A stretch of 64,000 bases of DNA from the NCBI RefSeq assembly GCF_050485565.1, contig NZ_JBJHBQ010000003.1, positions 1 through 64,000 of the forward strand, read 5' to 3'. Within the stretch, counting starts at the first letter, position 1. Each line of letters begins with the position of its first letter. A program made the translations under genes and the position numbers. Source of the DNA: Glycocaulis sp050485565. Its GTDB lineage: Bacteria > Pseudomonadota > Alphaproteobacteria > Caulobacterales > Maricaulaceae. Positions 1 to 7,102 of the stretch are shown here, piece after piece. A model generated the notes under the pieces. It was not told the origin of the DNA and searched no databases. It was given only the letters and a program-made list of their open reading frames with translations.

Positions 1-160
1 CCGGGGCTTTATTTTCGGTCTTGTCAGGGCGTCCGGTTTCTCCCCCCGTTTCCGGGGGGAGGGCCCCCACGGGCCGAGGGGGGATTGCACAAAAGCTCCC
101 CCTCCGTCAGCTTCGCTGACACCTCCCCCGTAAACGGGGGAGGACATTGACCTGCCAGTC
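1..160. repeat. Cluster of palindromic intergenic repeats
   Basis: Three tight hairpins lie between the window edge and the end of the cyclophilin gene. Positions 40-61 form an 8-bp CTCCCCCC stem, 106-120 form GTCAGC/GCTGAC around TTC, and 122-143 form CCTCCCCCG/CGGGGGAGG around TAAA. The arrangement (GC-rich arms around a GTCAGCTTCGCTGAC core) resembles the palindromic repeats scattered between genes of many alphaproteobacteria. It may also end transcription of the minus-strand gene beside it. Only one copy of this type is in the window, so family membership is inference. Confidence 0.7.
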
Positions 161-171
161 CGAGGCTCCGC

Positions 172-816
172 CTACTCCCCCTCCACAATCCGCACGCTCT
201 CGATCCGCACCGGATCGGCCATGAATTGCGGGAACTGGAAGTCTTCCAGTGCGCCATCAAGGCCGGTTTCCTGCGCCGCGATCGCCTCCACCACGTCCAT
301 GCCCGATACCACCTGACCAAAGACCGCATAGCCCGCCTCATCGGGGTTGCGCCGTCCGGCACCTGAATCCAGACCCGGATAGTCATCGGCCATGATGAAG
401 AATTCTGTGGTGGCAGTGCCCGGATCAAAGCGGGCCATGGAGATGGCTCCGCGTACATGGGACAGGCCGGTCTCTTCCGTCGGCTCGTGGGCAATGGCGT
501 TGGCACCCGCCATCCCGTTAAAGCCATAGCCGCCCTGAATGAGATGCATGGGCTCCACGCCCGCCCGGTCATTGTCCGGCCGCACCGCGCGATAGAAGGA
601 GCCGCCGTCATAATGCCCGGCTTGTGCATGCTCGACGAAGTTGGCCACGCTGACGGGCGCAGCATCGGGATAAAGTTCGAGGCCGATCACGCCAAGGGAG
701 GTGATGATTTCGGCATGGATCACCTGCGATTGCGGCGTGCCATAACCCTCCTGGCCGTCTGGCGGCGTGCAGGCGGCCAGAGCGAGGACGGCGAGCGCGA
801 GGACGGAGCGGATCAT
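172..816 (-). CDS. Peptidylprolyl isomerase, cyclophilin type (lipoprotein)
   Basis: A cyclophilin-family protein that catalyses cis-trans isomerisation of prolyl bonds, here in the cell envelope. The start at 816 is chosen because it gives a short signal peptide ending in the lipobox LALAACTPP, so it is probably lipid-anchored. The frame stays open to 960, but that extension is only the complement of the pheA leader region. The cyclophilin fold covers roughly residues 30-205, with the motifs GGSFYRAV, a Gln in HLIQGGY, and TEFFIMADDYPGLDSG. The length (214 aa) is normal for a bacterial secreted cyclophilin. It is divergent from pheA and is probably transcribed alone. Confidence 0.88.
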   Translation of the reverse strand: MIRSVLALAVLALAACTPPDGQEGYGTPQSQVIHAEIITSLGVIGLELYPDAAPVSVANFVEHAQAGHYDGGSFYRAVRPDNDRAGVEPMHLIQGGYGFNGMAGANAIAHEPTEETGLSHVRGAISMARFDPGTATTEFFIMADDYPGLDSGAGRRNPDEAGYAVFGQVVSGMDVVEAIAAQETGLDGALEDFQFPQFMADPVRIESVRIVEGE

Positions 817-934
817 GGCGGCGTGGTTCCTGTATTGATGGACATGACAGCAACGTTTCACGTGCGGGGGAATAAGCCAAGCGATGTTGCCAAGGCCCGT
901 TGACCCGGCCGCAATTCCCGCCCACAGTAAACCC

Positions 935-997
935 ATGAGCACTCGCAGCATTTTTGCCACCCGCTATTATTTCGGCCTCTTTACCGGGGGCGGGTGA
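935..997 (+). CDS. Phe/Tyr-rich leader peptide of the pheA attenuator
   Basis: A 20-codon reading frame, ATG at 935 and TGA at 995, lies 98 bp upstream of pheA. Its central residues IFATRYYFGLF hold three Phe and two Tyr codons (Phe at residues 7, 13 and 16; Tyr at 11 and 12), far more than chance predicts. The frame ends just where the antiterminator hairpin begins. In classical attenuation, as at E. coli pheL-pheA, ribosome stalling on Phe codons lets the antiterminator form. I see no strong Shine-Dalgarno sequence before the ATG, which is the weakest part of the call. Confidence 0.75.
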   Translation: MSTRSIFATRYYFGLFTGGG

Positions 998-1040
998 AAT
1001 CTGCGCGCAAACAAGCAGCCAGACGGATTTCACGGCCCCC
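986..1040 (+). promoter_or_regulatory. Antiterminator hairpin of the pheA leader
   Basis: GTGAAATC at 994-1001 pairs perfectly with GATTTCAC at 1026-1033. The stem is extended by GGGGGC at 986-991 pairing with GCCCCC at 1035-1040. This hairpin consumes the 5' arm of the terminator, so the two structures are mutually exclusive. Its 5' arm overlaps the leader peptide stop codon. A ribosome that finishes the peptide would block it, while one stalled at the Phe codons would leave it free. Confidence 0.75.
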
Positions 1041-1067
1041 TCCATCAAACCGGACGGGGCCGTTTTT
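1032..1067 (+). terminator. Rho-independent attenuator terminator before pheA
   Basis: ACGGCCCC (1032-1039) and GGGGCCGT (1056-1063) form a perfect 8-bp stem followed by a T run (1063-1067). The hairpin sits 29 bp before the pheA start, where a terminator makes sense only as a regulated attenuator. Its 5' arm is shared with the antiterminator hairpin. Confidence 0.8.
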
Positions 1068-1095
1068 CATTTCAGGGACAAGAGGGCAGAGTGCC

Positions 1096-2268
1096 ATGAC
1101 CACAGAGAGCAACAACCGGACCGAAGAGCGCGCAAGCCTGCGCGCCGCCATCGATCAGACCGACGCAAACCTTGTGCGCGCGCTGGTGGAACGGCGCAGG
1201 CTGGCCGAGACGCTGGGCGCGCTAAAAGCCGGCGATGGCGCGCTGGTCCGCGATGTGGAGCGCGAGCGGGCGGTTCTGGATCGGGCGGTCGCTCTTGGCC
1301 GTCAGGAGGGGCTGGACGAGGGCTTTGTCGAGAAGCTGTTCCAGCTCATCATCGACGATTCCCTGCGCCGTCAGCGCGCGGGGCTGGACGCGCGCGTGCG
1401 CACCGCCACGCTGAACGAGGCCAAGGTGGCCTATCTTGGCGGGCCGGGCAGCTACAGCCAGTTCGCAGCAGACGCGCATTTCGCCGGGCGCTACTCCGCC
1501 GTGATGCCGGTTATCCAGCGCGAGTTTGCCGGCATTTTTGAAGCAGTGGAGAAGGGCGAGGCCGATTACGGCTTTGCCCCCATCGAGAACACCACGACGG
1601 GCGGCATTGTGGAGGTCTACGATCTCTTGCGCGATACCAAGCTGAAGATTGCCGGCGAGCATCATTACCGCGTGGAGCACTGCATTGTCGGCAAGGCGCA
1701 TGATCTGGGCACGGTGCGCACCGTGCTGGGCCACCCTCAGGCATTGCGCCAGTCCCAGCGCTTCTTTGCCCGCCACCCGGAGCTGAAAACCCGCGCGGTC
1801 AGCTCGTCGACCGAGGCGCTCAACGAGGCGCTCACCGGCAAGCCCGATATCGCCGCCGTGGCCGGGCGCGATGCAGCGCGCCTGTTCGGCCTGAATGTGA
1901 TCGATGCCAATGCGTCAGACCATCCGGAGAACTACACGCGTTTTGTGGCCCTGGCGATTGATCCGGAACCGGCCTCGCCCCTATTGCCGTGCAAGACATC
2001 GCTGGTGATCGTCACCTCTCATGAGGCAGGGTCTCTCGTCAGCGCCCTTGATGGCTTCCGCAAGGAGGGGATCAGCCTGACCAAGCTGGAGAGCCGGCCC
2101 ATTGCCGGAAAGCCGTGGCAGCAAATGTTCTTCCTCGATCTCGACGGGCATGAAGATCACCCCAATGTCGCGCGCGCGCTCAAGACGCTGGACAGCCATA
2201 CGGTGTCTGTTCATTCGTTCGGGTCTTACGGGTCTGACCGGCTGGAGCCTGCTGCGCGGGGTGGCTGA
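1096..2268 (+). CDS. pheA: Bifunctional chorismate mutase / prephenate dehydratase (P-protein)
   Basis: Converts chorismate to prephenate and then to phenylpyruvate, the committed steps of phenylalanine synthesis in the cytosol. The start at 1096 is preceded by AGAGGGCAGAG. Residues 10-100 form an AroQ-type chorismate mutase helix bundle (LRAAIDQTDANLVRALVERRRLAE). Residues 110-290 form the prephenate dehydratase domain, with YLGGPGSYSQFAA, IENTTTGGI and NYTRFV. Residues 300-385 form an ACT domain (SLVSALDGFRKEGISLTKLESRPI) that normally binds Phe for feedback inhibition. The protein is 390 aa, the usual length for the fused form. The leader upstream predicts transcriptional attenuation by charged tRNA-Phe (and perhaps tRNA-Tyr) as well as allosteric control. 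Confidence 0.96.
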   Translation: MTTESNNRTEERASLRAAIDQTDANLVRALVERRRLAETLGALKAGDGALVRDVERERAVLDRAVALGRQEGLDEGFVEKLFQLIIDDSLRRQRAGLDARVRTATLNEAKVAYLGGPGSYSQFAADAHFAGRYSAVMPVIQREFAGIFEAVEKGEADYGFAPIENTTTGGIVEVYDLLRDTKLKIAGEHHYRVEHCIVGKAHDLGTVRTVLGHPQALRQSQRFFARHPELKTRAVSSSTEALNEALTGKPDIAAVAGRDAARLFGLNVIDANASDHPENYTRFVALAIDPEPASPLLPCKTSLVIVTSHEAGSLVSALDGFRKEGISLTKLESRPIAGKPWQQMFFLDLDGHEDHPNVARALKTLDSHTVSVHSFGSYGSDRLEPAARGG

Positions 2269-2353
2269 TCGCGCCAGGCGGGAGAGGGCGCGTCTGATGG
2301 CAGCGCGGTGATTGCCCGCGTGCACAAGCGGCGCTAAACAGCGGTTTCTGGAA

Positions 2354-2429
2354 GGGTGGTTAGCTCAGCTGGTAGAGCAACTCGTTTACACCGAGTAGGT
2401 CGGCGGTTCGACCCCGTCACCACCCACCA
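2354..2429 (+). tRNA. tRNA-Val (TAC)
   Basis: A complete cloverleaf. The acceptor stem GGGTGGT/ACCACCC, D-arm GCTC...GAGC, anticodon stem ACTCG/CGAGT with loop TTTACAC (anticodon TAC), and TTCGACC T-loop are all paired. The CCA end is encoded (2427-2429). It lies between pheA and the exopolysaccharide cluster; no duplicated 3' end was seen nearby. Confidence 0.97.
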
Positions 2430-2464
2430 GACTCTCCCATTTGCCGGGCCGGCAGCGGTGCGCG

Positions 2465-3274
2465 CTAGAGCACGCCCGCGCGCGAGACCACGACCTTCAC
2501 CGTCCGCCAGAGAATCCACATATCGAGGCTCCACGACCAGTGATCGGTGTAGAACTGGTCGTAGCGGGCCTTGCGGCGCGGCGTCAGATTGTTGCGCCCG
2601 CTGATCTGGGCAAGGCCGGTAAGGCCGGGCCGGGACAGCTTGCCACTGGCAAGCCGCAGGCGCTCATGCACGGCCGGATCGCTTGGCAATAGCGGGCGCG
2701 GCCCGATCAGGCTCATCCTGCCAGTCAGCACGGGGATCAGCTGGGGCAGCTCGTCCAGGCTGGTCTGCCGCAGGAGCTGGCCCGGTGCCGTCATGCTGGA
2801 GGCGGCGTTGGCCAGCTGTTCGCGCGGGTGAAGCGGAGAGCCTGTCCGCATGGTACGGAATTTGGGCATGGCAAACGTGCCGCCACACCCGTTATCGCGC
2901 GCCGACCAGAAAAGGATCGGCCCCGGGCTTGTCAGCCTGACGAGAAGGGCTGTCGCGGCCAGAAGGGGAAACATGAAAATCAGGCCAGTCGCAGCGACCA
3001 GCATGTCAAAGATACGCTTGCCTGCGCCGCCAGTTTCGTAGCGGGGGTGGGTGCGCTCCCGGCGGCCAGACATGCCGCCTGCGGGACTCTGCTGGAGAAC
3101 CAGCAAGCCGTCTGCAACCCTCCCCAGAAGAGTGCCACGATGTTTCATCCCAGCCATGTTTCGCCCGTGTCCCGAAGGGAGCGTGACACTGGCGGCCATT
3201 GCACCGCAAACTGAATCGCCCTGACCTGTGGATAAAGCGCCCAATTCCGTCACTTTATCGGACGGATGTTGCAT
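2465..3274 (-). CDS. Undecaprenyl-phosphate sugar phosphotransferase (PF02397 type)
   Basis: A monotopic phosphoglycosyltransferase that starts repeat-unit synthesis by moving a sugar-1-phosphate to undecaprenyl phosphate on the inner membrane. From about residue 83 the bacterial sugar transferase signatures appear in order: KRIFDMLVAATG membrane helix, PKFRTMRTG, TSLDELPQL, GPRPLLPSD, RPGLTGLAQISGR. There is no long N-terminal membrane region like WbaP. The start is uncertain: ATGs at 3274, 3199, 3157 and 3148 are all in frame and none has a good ribosome site. A CtrA-like box at 3279-3294 argues for one of the later starts. It is the last gene of the minus-strand polysaccharide cluster and may have its own promoter. 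Confidence 0.87.
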   Translation of the reverse strand: MQHPSDKVTELGALSTGQGDSVCGAMAASVTLPSGHGRNMAGMKHRGTLLGRVADGLLVLQQSPAGGMSGRRERTHPRYETGGAGKRIFDMLVAATGLIFMFPLLAATALLVRLTSPGPILFWSARDNGCGGTFAMPKFRTMRTGSPLHPREQLANAASSMTAPGQLLRQTSLDELPQLIPVLTGRMSLIGPRPLLPSDPAVHERLRLASGKLSRPGLTGLAQISGRNNLTPRRKARYDQFYTDHWSWSLDMWILWRTVKVVVSRAGVL

Positions 3275-3278
3275 TTTC

Positions 3279-3294
3279 GTAACGTTTTGTTAAC
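3279..3294. promoter_or_regulatory. Candidate CtrA box
   Basis: GTAA-N7-TTAAC (GTAACGTTTTGTTAAC) matches the alphaproteobacterial CtrA consensus TTAA-N7-TTAAC except for the first base. It lies in the 114-bp gap upstream of the sugar phosphotransferase, in an AT-rich patch. CtrA is the cell-cycle master regulator in Caulobacter-like bacteria; whether this organism uses it here is inference from one near-match. Confidence 0.35.
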
Positions 3295-3388
3295 CCTGCG
3301 GCCCCGGTCGAGAGGGACCGATACGGCGGCATTAACCCGGCAGGCAGCCAGTTCCGCCGCGAGCCAGAGCCAATGGCAAAGAGGGCCG

Positions 3389-4612
3389 CTATGCGGTGCG
3401 GGTGATGATGTCCAGCATGGCGCTGGCCAGGGCTTTTCGGTCGTAGCGGCGCGCAGCAGCCAGACAATTCTCGCTATAAGCCGCCAGTGTCGCAGGGGAG
3501 TTGGCAAGTCTTGCGAGATGGGCCGCGAGCTCACCGGGATTTTGCGGAGCGAAGGTTTCGCCTACGCCCTCCCGGCGGACTATATCGGCGGACTCGCCCT
3601 CGACCCCGTGCAGTACCGGCAAGCCCATCGCCATGCACTCGAACAGCTTTGACGGGATAACGGTGGTGAATACCGGGTCTCGTTTCAGATGGATGATCGA
3701 GACATCCAGCAGTGCCCAGTATTGCGGGACGTCTGCTTTGGATACGCTGTCGATAAAAATAACGTTTTTCAGCTCAAGTTCGCTGGCGAGCTTGAGCAGG
3801 GCGGGCTTTCGTGCGCCGTCGCCCAACAGCACGATGCGGACGTGGGAGGTACCCTGGTCCGCTTGCAGAATGGCCGCTGCTTCAAGCAGGGTTTCCAGCG
3901 CGTGCGCGAGACCGTGCGTGCCGACATAGCCGGCCACGAAGAAGTTTTCCAGGCCGAGCGATTGAGCCAGCTTTTGTGGCCGCTCCAACGGTTGAAATCG
4001 TGACAGGTCAGCACCATTGGTGATGACGTCTATCTTGCTGCCATCTATGCCCCTGGCCATCAGCTCTTCACGGAACGCATGCGTCACCGTGATGATGCGC
4101 GTGGCGCGCTGATAGAGAAAACGCTCAACGGCCTGGAGTGCGGAGAGGACAGGGCCGTCTTTGATTGCTCCCACCGCCTTGATCGAGGCTGGCCAGAGAT
4201 CGCGCAGCTCGAATATCCACGGGCGGCGCTTGGTGAGGCTGACGAGAAACGCGCTGATCGCCGTGAAGAATTGCGGCGATGTACCGATAATGACGTCCAC
4301 CTTGCGCACGCCGAACGAGGCGATGAAGGCGGACAGCATGAAGCTCACATAGTCCAGCGTGCGCTTGTAGATGCCTTCATTGGCGGTGATGTAGGTCCAC
4401 ACGCGGATGACGCGTATTCCGTCCATATCCTCAACGCTGCGCAGCCGGTTCCTGTATCCTTCGAACACCTTGCCTTGCGGGAAGTTGGGAGCACAGGTGA
4501 TGATTGTGACCTGCGCGCCCAGCTTCACCCATTCGCGCGCATGCTCGTAGGTGCGGCTGGCGGGCGCGTTCACCTCTGGCGGGAAATTGTCGGTGAGGAA
4601 GAGGATGTGCAT
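3389..4612 (-). CDS. Glycosyltransferase family 4 (WbuB-like)
   Basis: A retaining GT-B glycosyltransferase of 407 aa that adds a sugar to the lipid-linked repeat unit on the cytoplasmic face. The N-terminal half begins MHILFLTDNFPPEVNAPASR and contains FELRDLWPAS, typical of the WbuB/WcaI group. The C-terminal half has the nucleotide-sugar site with ATLAEG-type context (VIPSKLFECMAMGLPVL) near residues 320-340. The gene follows the heparinase-like gene by 9 bp, so the two are very likely co-transcribed. The donor and acceptor sugars cannot be told from sequence. Confidence 0.9.
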   Translation of the reverse strand: MHILFLTDNFPPEVNAPASRTYEHAREWVKLGAQVTIITCAPNFPQGKVFEGYRNRLRSVEDMDGIRVIRVWTYITANEGIYKRTLDYVSFMLSAFIASFGVRKVDVIIGTSPQFFTAISAFLVSLTKRRPWIFELRDLWPASIKAVGAIKDGPVLSALQAVERFLYQRATRIITVTHAFREELMARGIDGSKIDVITNGADLSRFQPLERPQKLAQSLGLENFFVAGYVGTHGLAHALETLLEAAAILQADQGTSHVRIVLLGDGARKPALLKLASELELKNVIFIDSVSKADVPQYWALLDVSIIHLKRDPVFTTVIPSKLFECMAMGLPVLHGVEGESADIVRREGVGETFAPQNPGELAAHLARLANSPATLAAYSENCLAAARRYDRKALASAMLDIITRTA

Positions 4613-4621
4613 GGCCGGATT

Positions 4622-6280
4622 TTAGTCTTTCCAGTGAAGGTGCAGGCCAGCTTTACCGTCGGCCAGATCCAGAACAAGGCGTTGCGAGACAAGGCTCGCG
4701 CCAAATTCCGGGTGCCAGCTTGACGGTTCGATGCGCGCCCGCCCGTCCTTCGCCTGCCAGCGCACACGCTGGCCACCAGGCAGGGTGAGCCAGCCTTGCG
4801 TCTCGTCCTCCTGCTCCACGCTCACATCGGGGTGGAGATGGAAGACCGCTTCGGCCGGGTTGCCCGCAGGCGCTGAAATCGCGTCCTCAATGGTCAGGCG
4901 CTGCGTTTCCAGCGTGATGGTACGTGAATGGAGCGGCCTGCCCGGACGGTAGCGATAGCCATCATGGGTGGCCTCCACTGACTGACATTCCCCGTCCAGC
5001 TTGGCCTCGGCCGAAGCAATGCGCGCGCGCCTGCCAACCCGGAACCCGCTCCAGACATCGGAGGAGTTTTCGCCAGCGATATGCACCGTGGAATGGGCGG
5101 GGGTGCCACGCTGGCGGTGGCGCTCCGGTCCGGTGCCGTAAAGCGATGTGCCCGAATTGACGATCACGCGCGTGCCGAACAGGGATAGCTCACAGCTCAG
5201 CGTGTCGGCGTGGGCGTGGCCGGGCAGGTAATCCGGCCCGATCCGCGCCATGTCGGCGACCAGCACCGCATCAGGGGTTTCCAGCCGGACATACCCGCTC
5301 TCGCGCAGCCAGACCGGACCCGGCCCCGGTTGCGGCCATTGAAGGCCCAGCCGCTGCGCATAGGCAGCAAGTTCTGCGTTGTCCGGCGCGATGCCAGAAG
5401 CGGCATCGTTGAAGAAGGCGATGTGTCCGTCGGGATGGGACATGGCGGACAGCCAGCTTGCCATGGCAGGCACGCGCGCGCGCCAGTGACCGGCTTGCGC
5501 CTGTGCGCCCGGTGACAGCGCGCCGGAAAACGACGCCGCGATATTGGCAAGGTCGAGCACATCCTCCAGCGCGAGCGCGTGATACATCGGGCTCAGCTCG
5601 AACTGTCCGCCATCGGGCAGTATCTGTTCGTCAAACTCGCGGCGGAGGATGGCAAGGCCCCGCTCCAGCCAGCGCCCTGCCTCGATGCCGTCAAACCACA
5701 GCCCGGCAAACACCAGCGCCTTTGCGTTGGCAAACAGATGATTGCCCAGCAGATGGTATTCCAGCCACCGCGACAGCCAGCGCGTCTGAATGGCGAGGCT
5801 GTCCAGCATGCCTGGCGGCGGCTCATTGCCTGCCAGCAGCCATTTGATCCAGTTCACGATGCGAAGCGAGGTGGGGTAGGGTTCCCAGCCTGTACGTTTG
5901 CCGGGCGGGTTTTCGCTGATCCAGCGCTCGATCAGCGCCGTGTGCCAATGCAAGCGGCTGGCAGCATCAATAGCGTTCAGATCGTCAAAATAGTGGAGAT
6001 TGTAGCGCCACAGCTTGTCGCGTGCGGGGCTATCCCATCCATCCTGGTCCAGCGTGCCGGCTTCACCAAGGAACATGAATGCACCGCCGCCGGTGAGTGA
6101 TGGCCGGCGGCGGGCCGGTGGCCGCCACGGTCCGGTGCGCTCCCGGCAGGCGGGGGCCGGGAGCGGGTCTGGCACCGGCCGCGTCAGGCGGAACCAGATG
6201 CGCCGGTAGATCTGCTTCGGGCGCAAATGACGCAACGTCTCGAAATAGCGGATCAGGGTGCGCAGGGACGAAGAGGACAT
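4622..6280 (-). CDS. Heparinase II/III family protein
   Basis: A 552-aa protein with an N-terminal alpha/alpha toroid (about residues 60-320: WRYNLHYFDDLNA, NPPGKRTGWEPYPTSLRIVNW, LGNHLFANAKALVFAG) and a C-terminal beta-sandwich (GHAHADTLSCELSLFGTRVIVNSGTSLYG and on). This is the heparinase II/III-like layout found in many exopolysaccharide loci beside WbuB-like transferases. The members are polysaccharide lyases or related enzymes, and in such loci they may trim or edit the polymer. No signal peptide is visible at the N-terminus, unusual for a lyase and seen in other EPS-locus members. Upstream, 108 bp separate it from the methyltransferase. Confidence 0.85.
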   Translation of the reverse strand: MSSSSLRTLIRYFETLRHLRPKQIYRRIWFRLTRPVPDPLPAPACRERTGPWRPPARRRPSLTGGGAFMFLGEAGTLDQDGWDSPARDKLWRYNLHYFDDLNAIDAASRLHWHTALIERWISENPPGKRTGWEPYPTSLRIVNWIKWLLAGNEPPPGMLDSLAIQTRWLSRWLEYHLLGNHLFANAKALVFAGLWFDGIEAGRWLERGLAILRREFDEQILPDGGQFELSPMYHALALEDVLDLANIAASFSGALSPGAQAQAGHWRARVPAMASWLSAMSHPDGHIAFFNDAASGIAPDNAELAAYAQRLGLQWPQPGPGPVWLRESGYVRLETPDAVLVADMARIGPDYLPGHAHADTLSCELSLFGTRVIVNSGTSLYGTGPERHRQRGTPAHSTVHIAGENSSDVWSGFRVGRRARIASAEAKLDGECQSVEATHDGYRYRPGRPLHSRTITLETQRLTIEDAISAPAGNPAEAVFHLHPDVSVEQEDETQGWLTLPGGQRVRWQAKDGRARIEPSSWHPEFGASLVSQRLVLDLADGKAGLHLHWKD

Positions 6281-6388
6281 GTCGGTTGCGGATCGCCCTC
6301 CAGAAGCGCCGTTGAAAAGTGTGACTGCTGGCGAAGCAACGAATTCAGAAGTTTCTCCTACCCAATGGGTGGGGATTGCATCGCCCGA

Positions 6389-7102
6389 TTACTCCGGTTT
6401 ACGCAGCGTGGCCATCAACAGGACGCGAAGGGTCTTGAGAAAGCCGGCCAGGTTGACGGTGCGTTCATAAGCGATCCCGGCGGCATAAGTGATCGGCGAC
6501 AGGCGCATGTATTCTGGCCGCCCTTCCACCAGTTCAAGATGTTCCAGCTCGAAGCCGGTCGCGGCAGCGAGCTGGCGCACCTTTGGCGCGGAGTTCGCCC
6601 TGTAGCGTGTCGGGAAGGTGTCGGCCTCTGCACGTCCGCGCTTGCGGTTGACCCATTGGTGGAACCCATGCGGCGTCGCCTGTGCGATCAAGGGCATGTA
6701 GTGAAAGCGGTTCGGGGTCTTGAACAGGAAGCGCCCGCCCGGCTTCAACACCCGGAAAATCTCGGCAAAAACCGTTCCCGGATCGTCGAGGTGCTCAACC
6801 ACATTGTCGGAGAAGACAAGGTCGAACCGGCTGTCCTCGAACGGGATGGCGCCGGCATCGGCCACGCGCCCCTCGTCGAGATAGGGATTGGCGGTCACGC
6901 GCGGATCGAGATCAACGCCGCATACCCGGCGGGCAATCCCCCGGAAATTCATCATCTCGATAATGCCCGCGCCCGCGCCGACATCAAGAATCTCGGCGCT
7001 ATCGGGCATCGCTGCGAGAATGCGTTCGCGAAACAGGCGGTCGTCCCAGTTGCGGGCAAAGCCGGGATAGAAAGTCCGGTCCATCCATGCGACGGCGTTC
7101 AT
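6389..7102 (-). CDS. Class I SAM-dependent methyltransferase
   Basis: A 237-aa Rossmann-fold methyltransferase. The SAM site reads EILDVGAGAGII, followed by an acidic residue after beta2 (CGVDLDPRV), DAGAIPFEDSRFDLVFSDNVVEHL and LKPGGRFLFKTPN. I chose the ATG at 7102 because its ATGA overlaps the stop of the upstream dehydrogenase gene and GGGAG lies 9 bases before it; the frame stays open to 7123. The overlap indicates translational coupling. Context suggests it O-methylates a sugar or chain end of the exopolysaccharide, but the substrate is unknown. Confidence 0.87.
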   Translation of the reverse strand: MNAVAWMDRTFYPGFARNWDDRLFRERILAAMPDSAEILDVGAGAGIIEMMNFRGIARRVCGVDLDPRVTANPYLDEGRVADAGAIPFEDSRFDLVFSDNVVEHLDDPGTVFAEIFRVLKPGGRFLFKTPNRFHYMPLIAQATPHGFHQWVNRKRGRAEADTFPTRYRANSAPKVRQLAAATGFELEHLELVEGRPEYMRLSPITYAAGIAYERTVNLAGFLKTLRVLLMATLRKPE

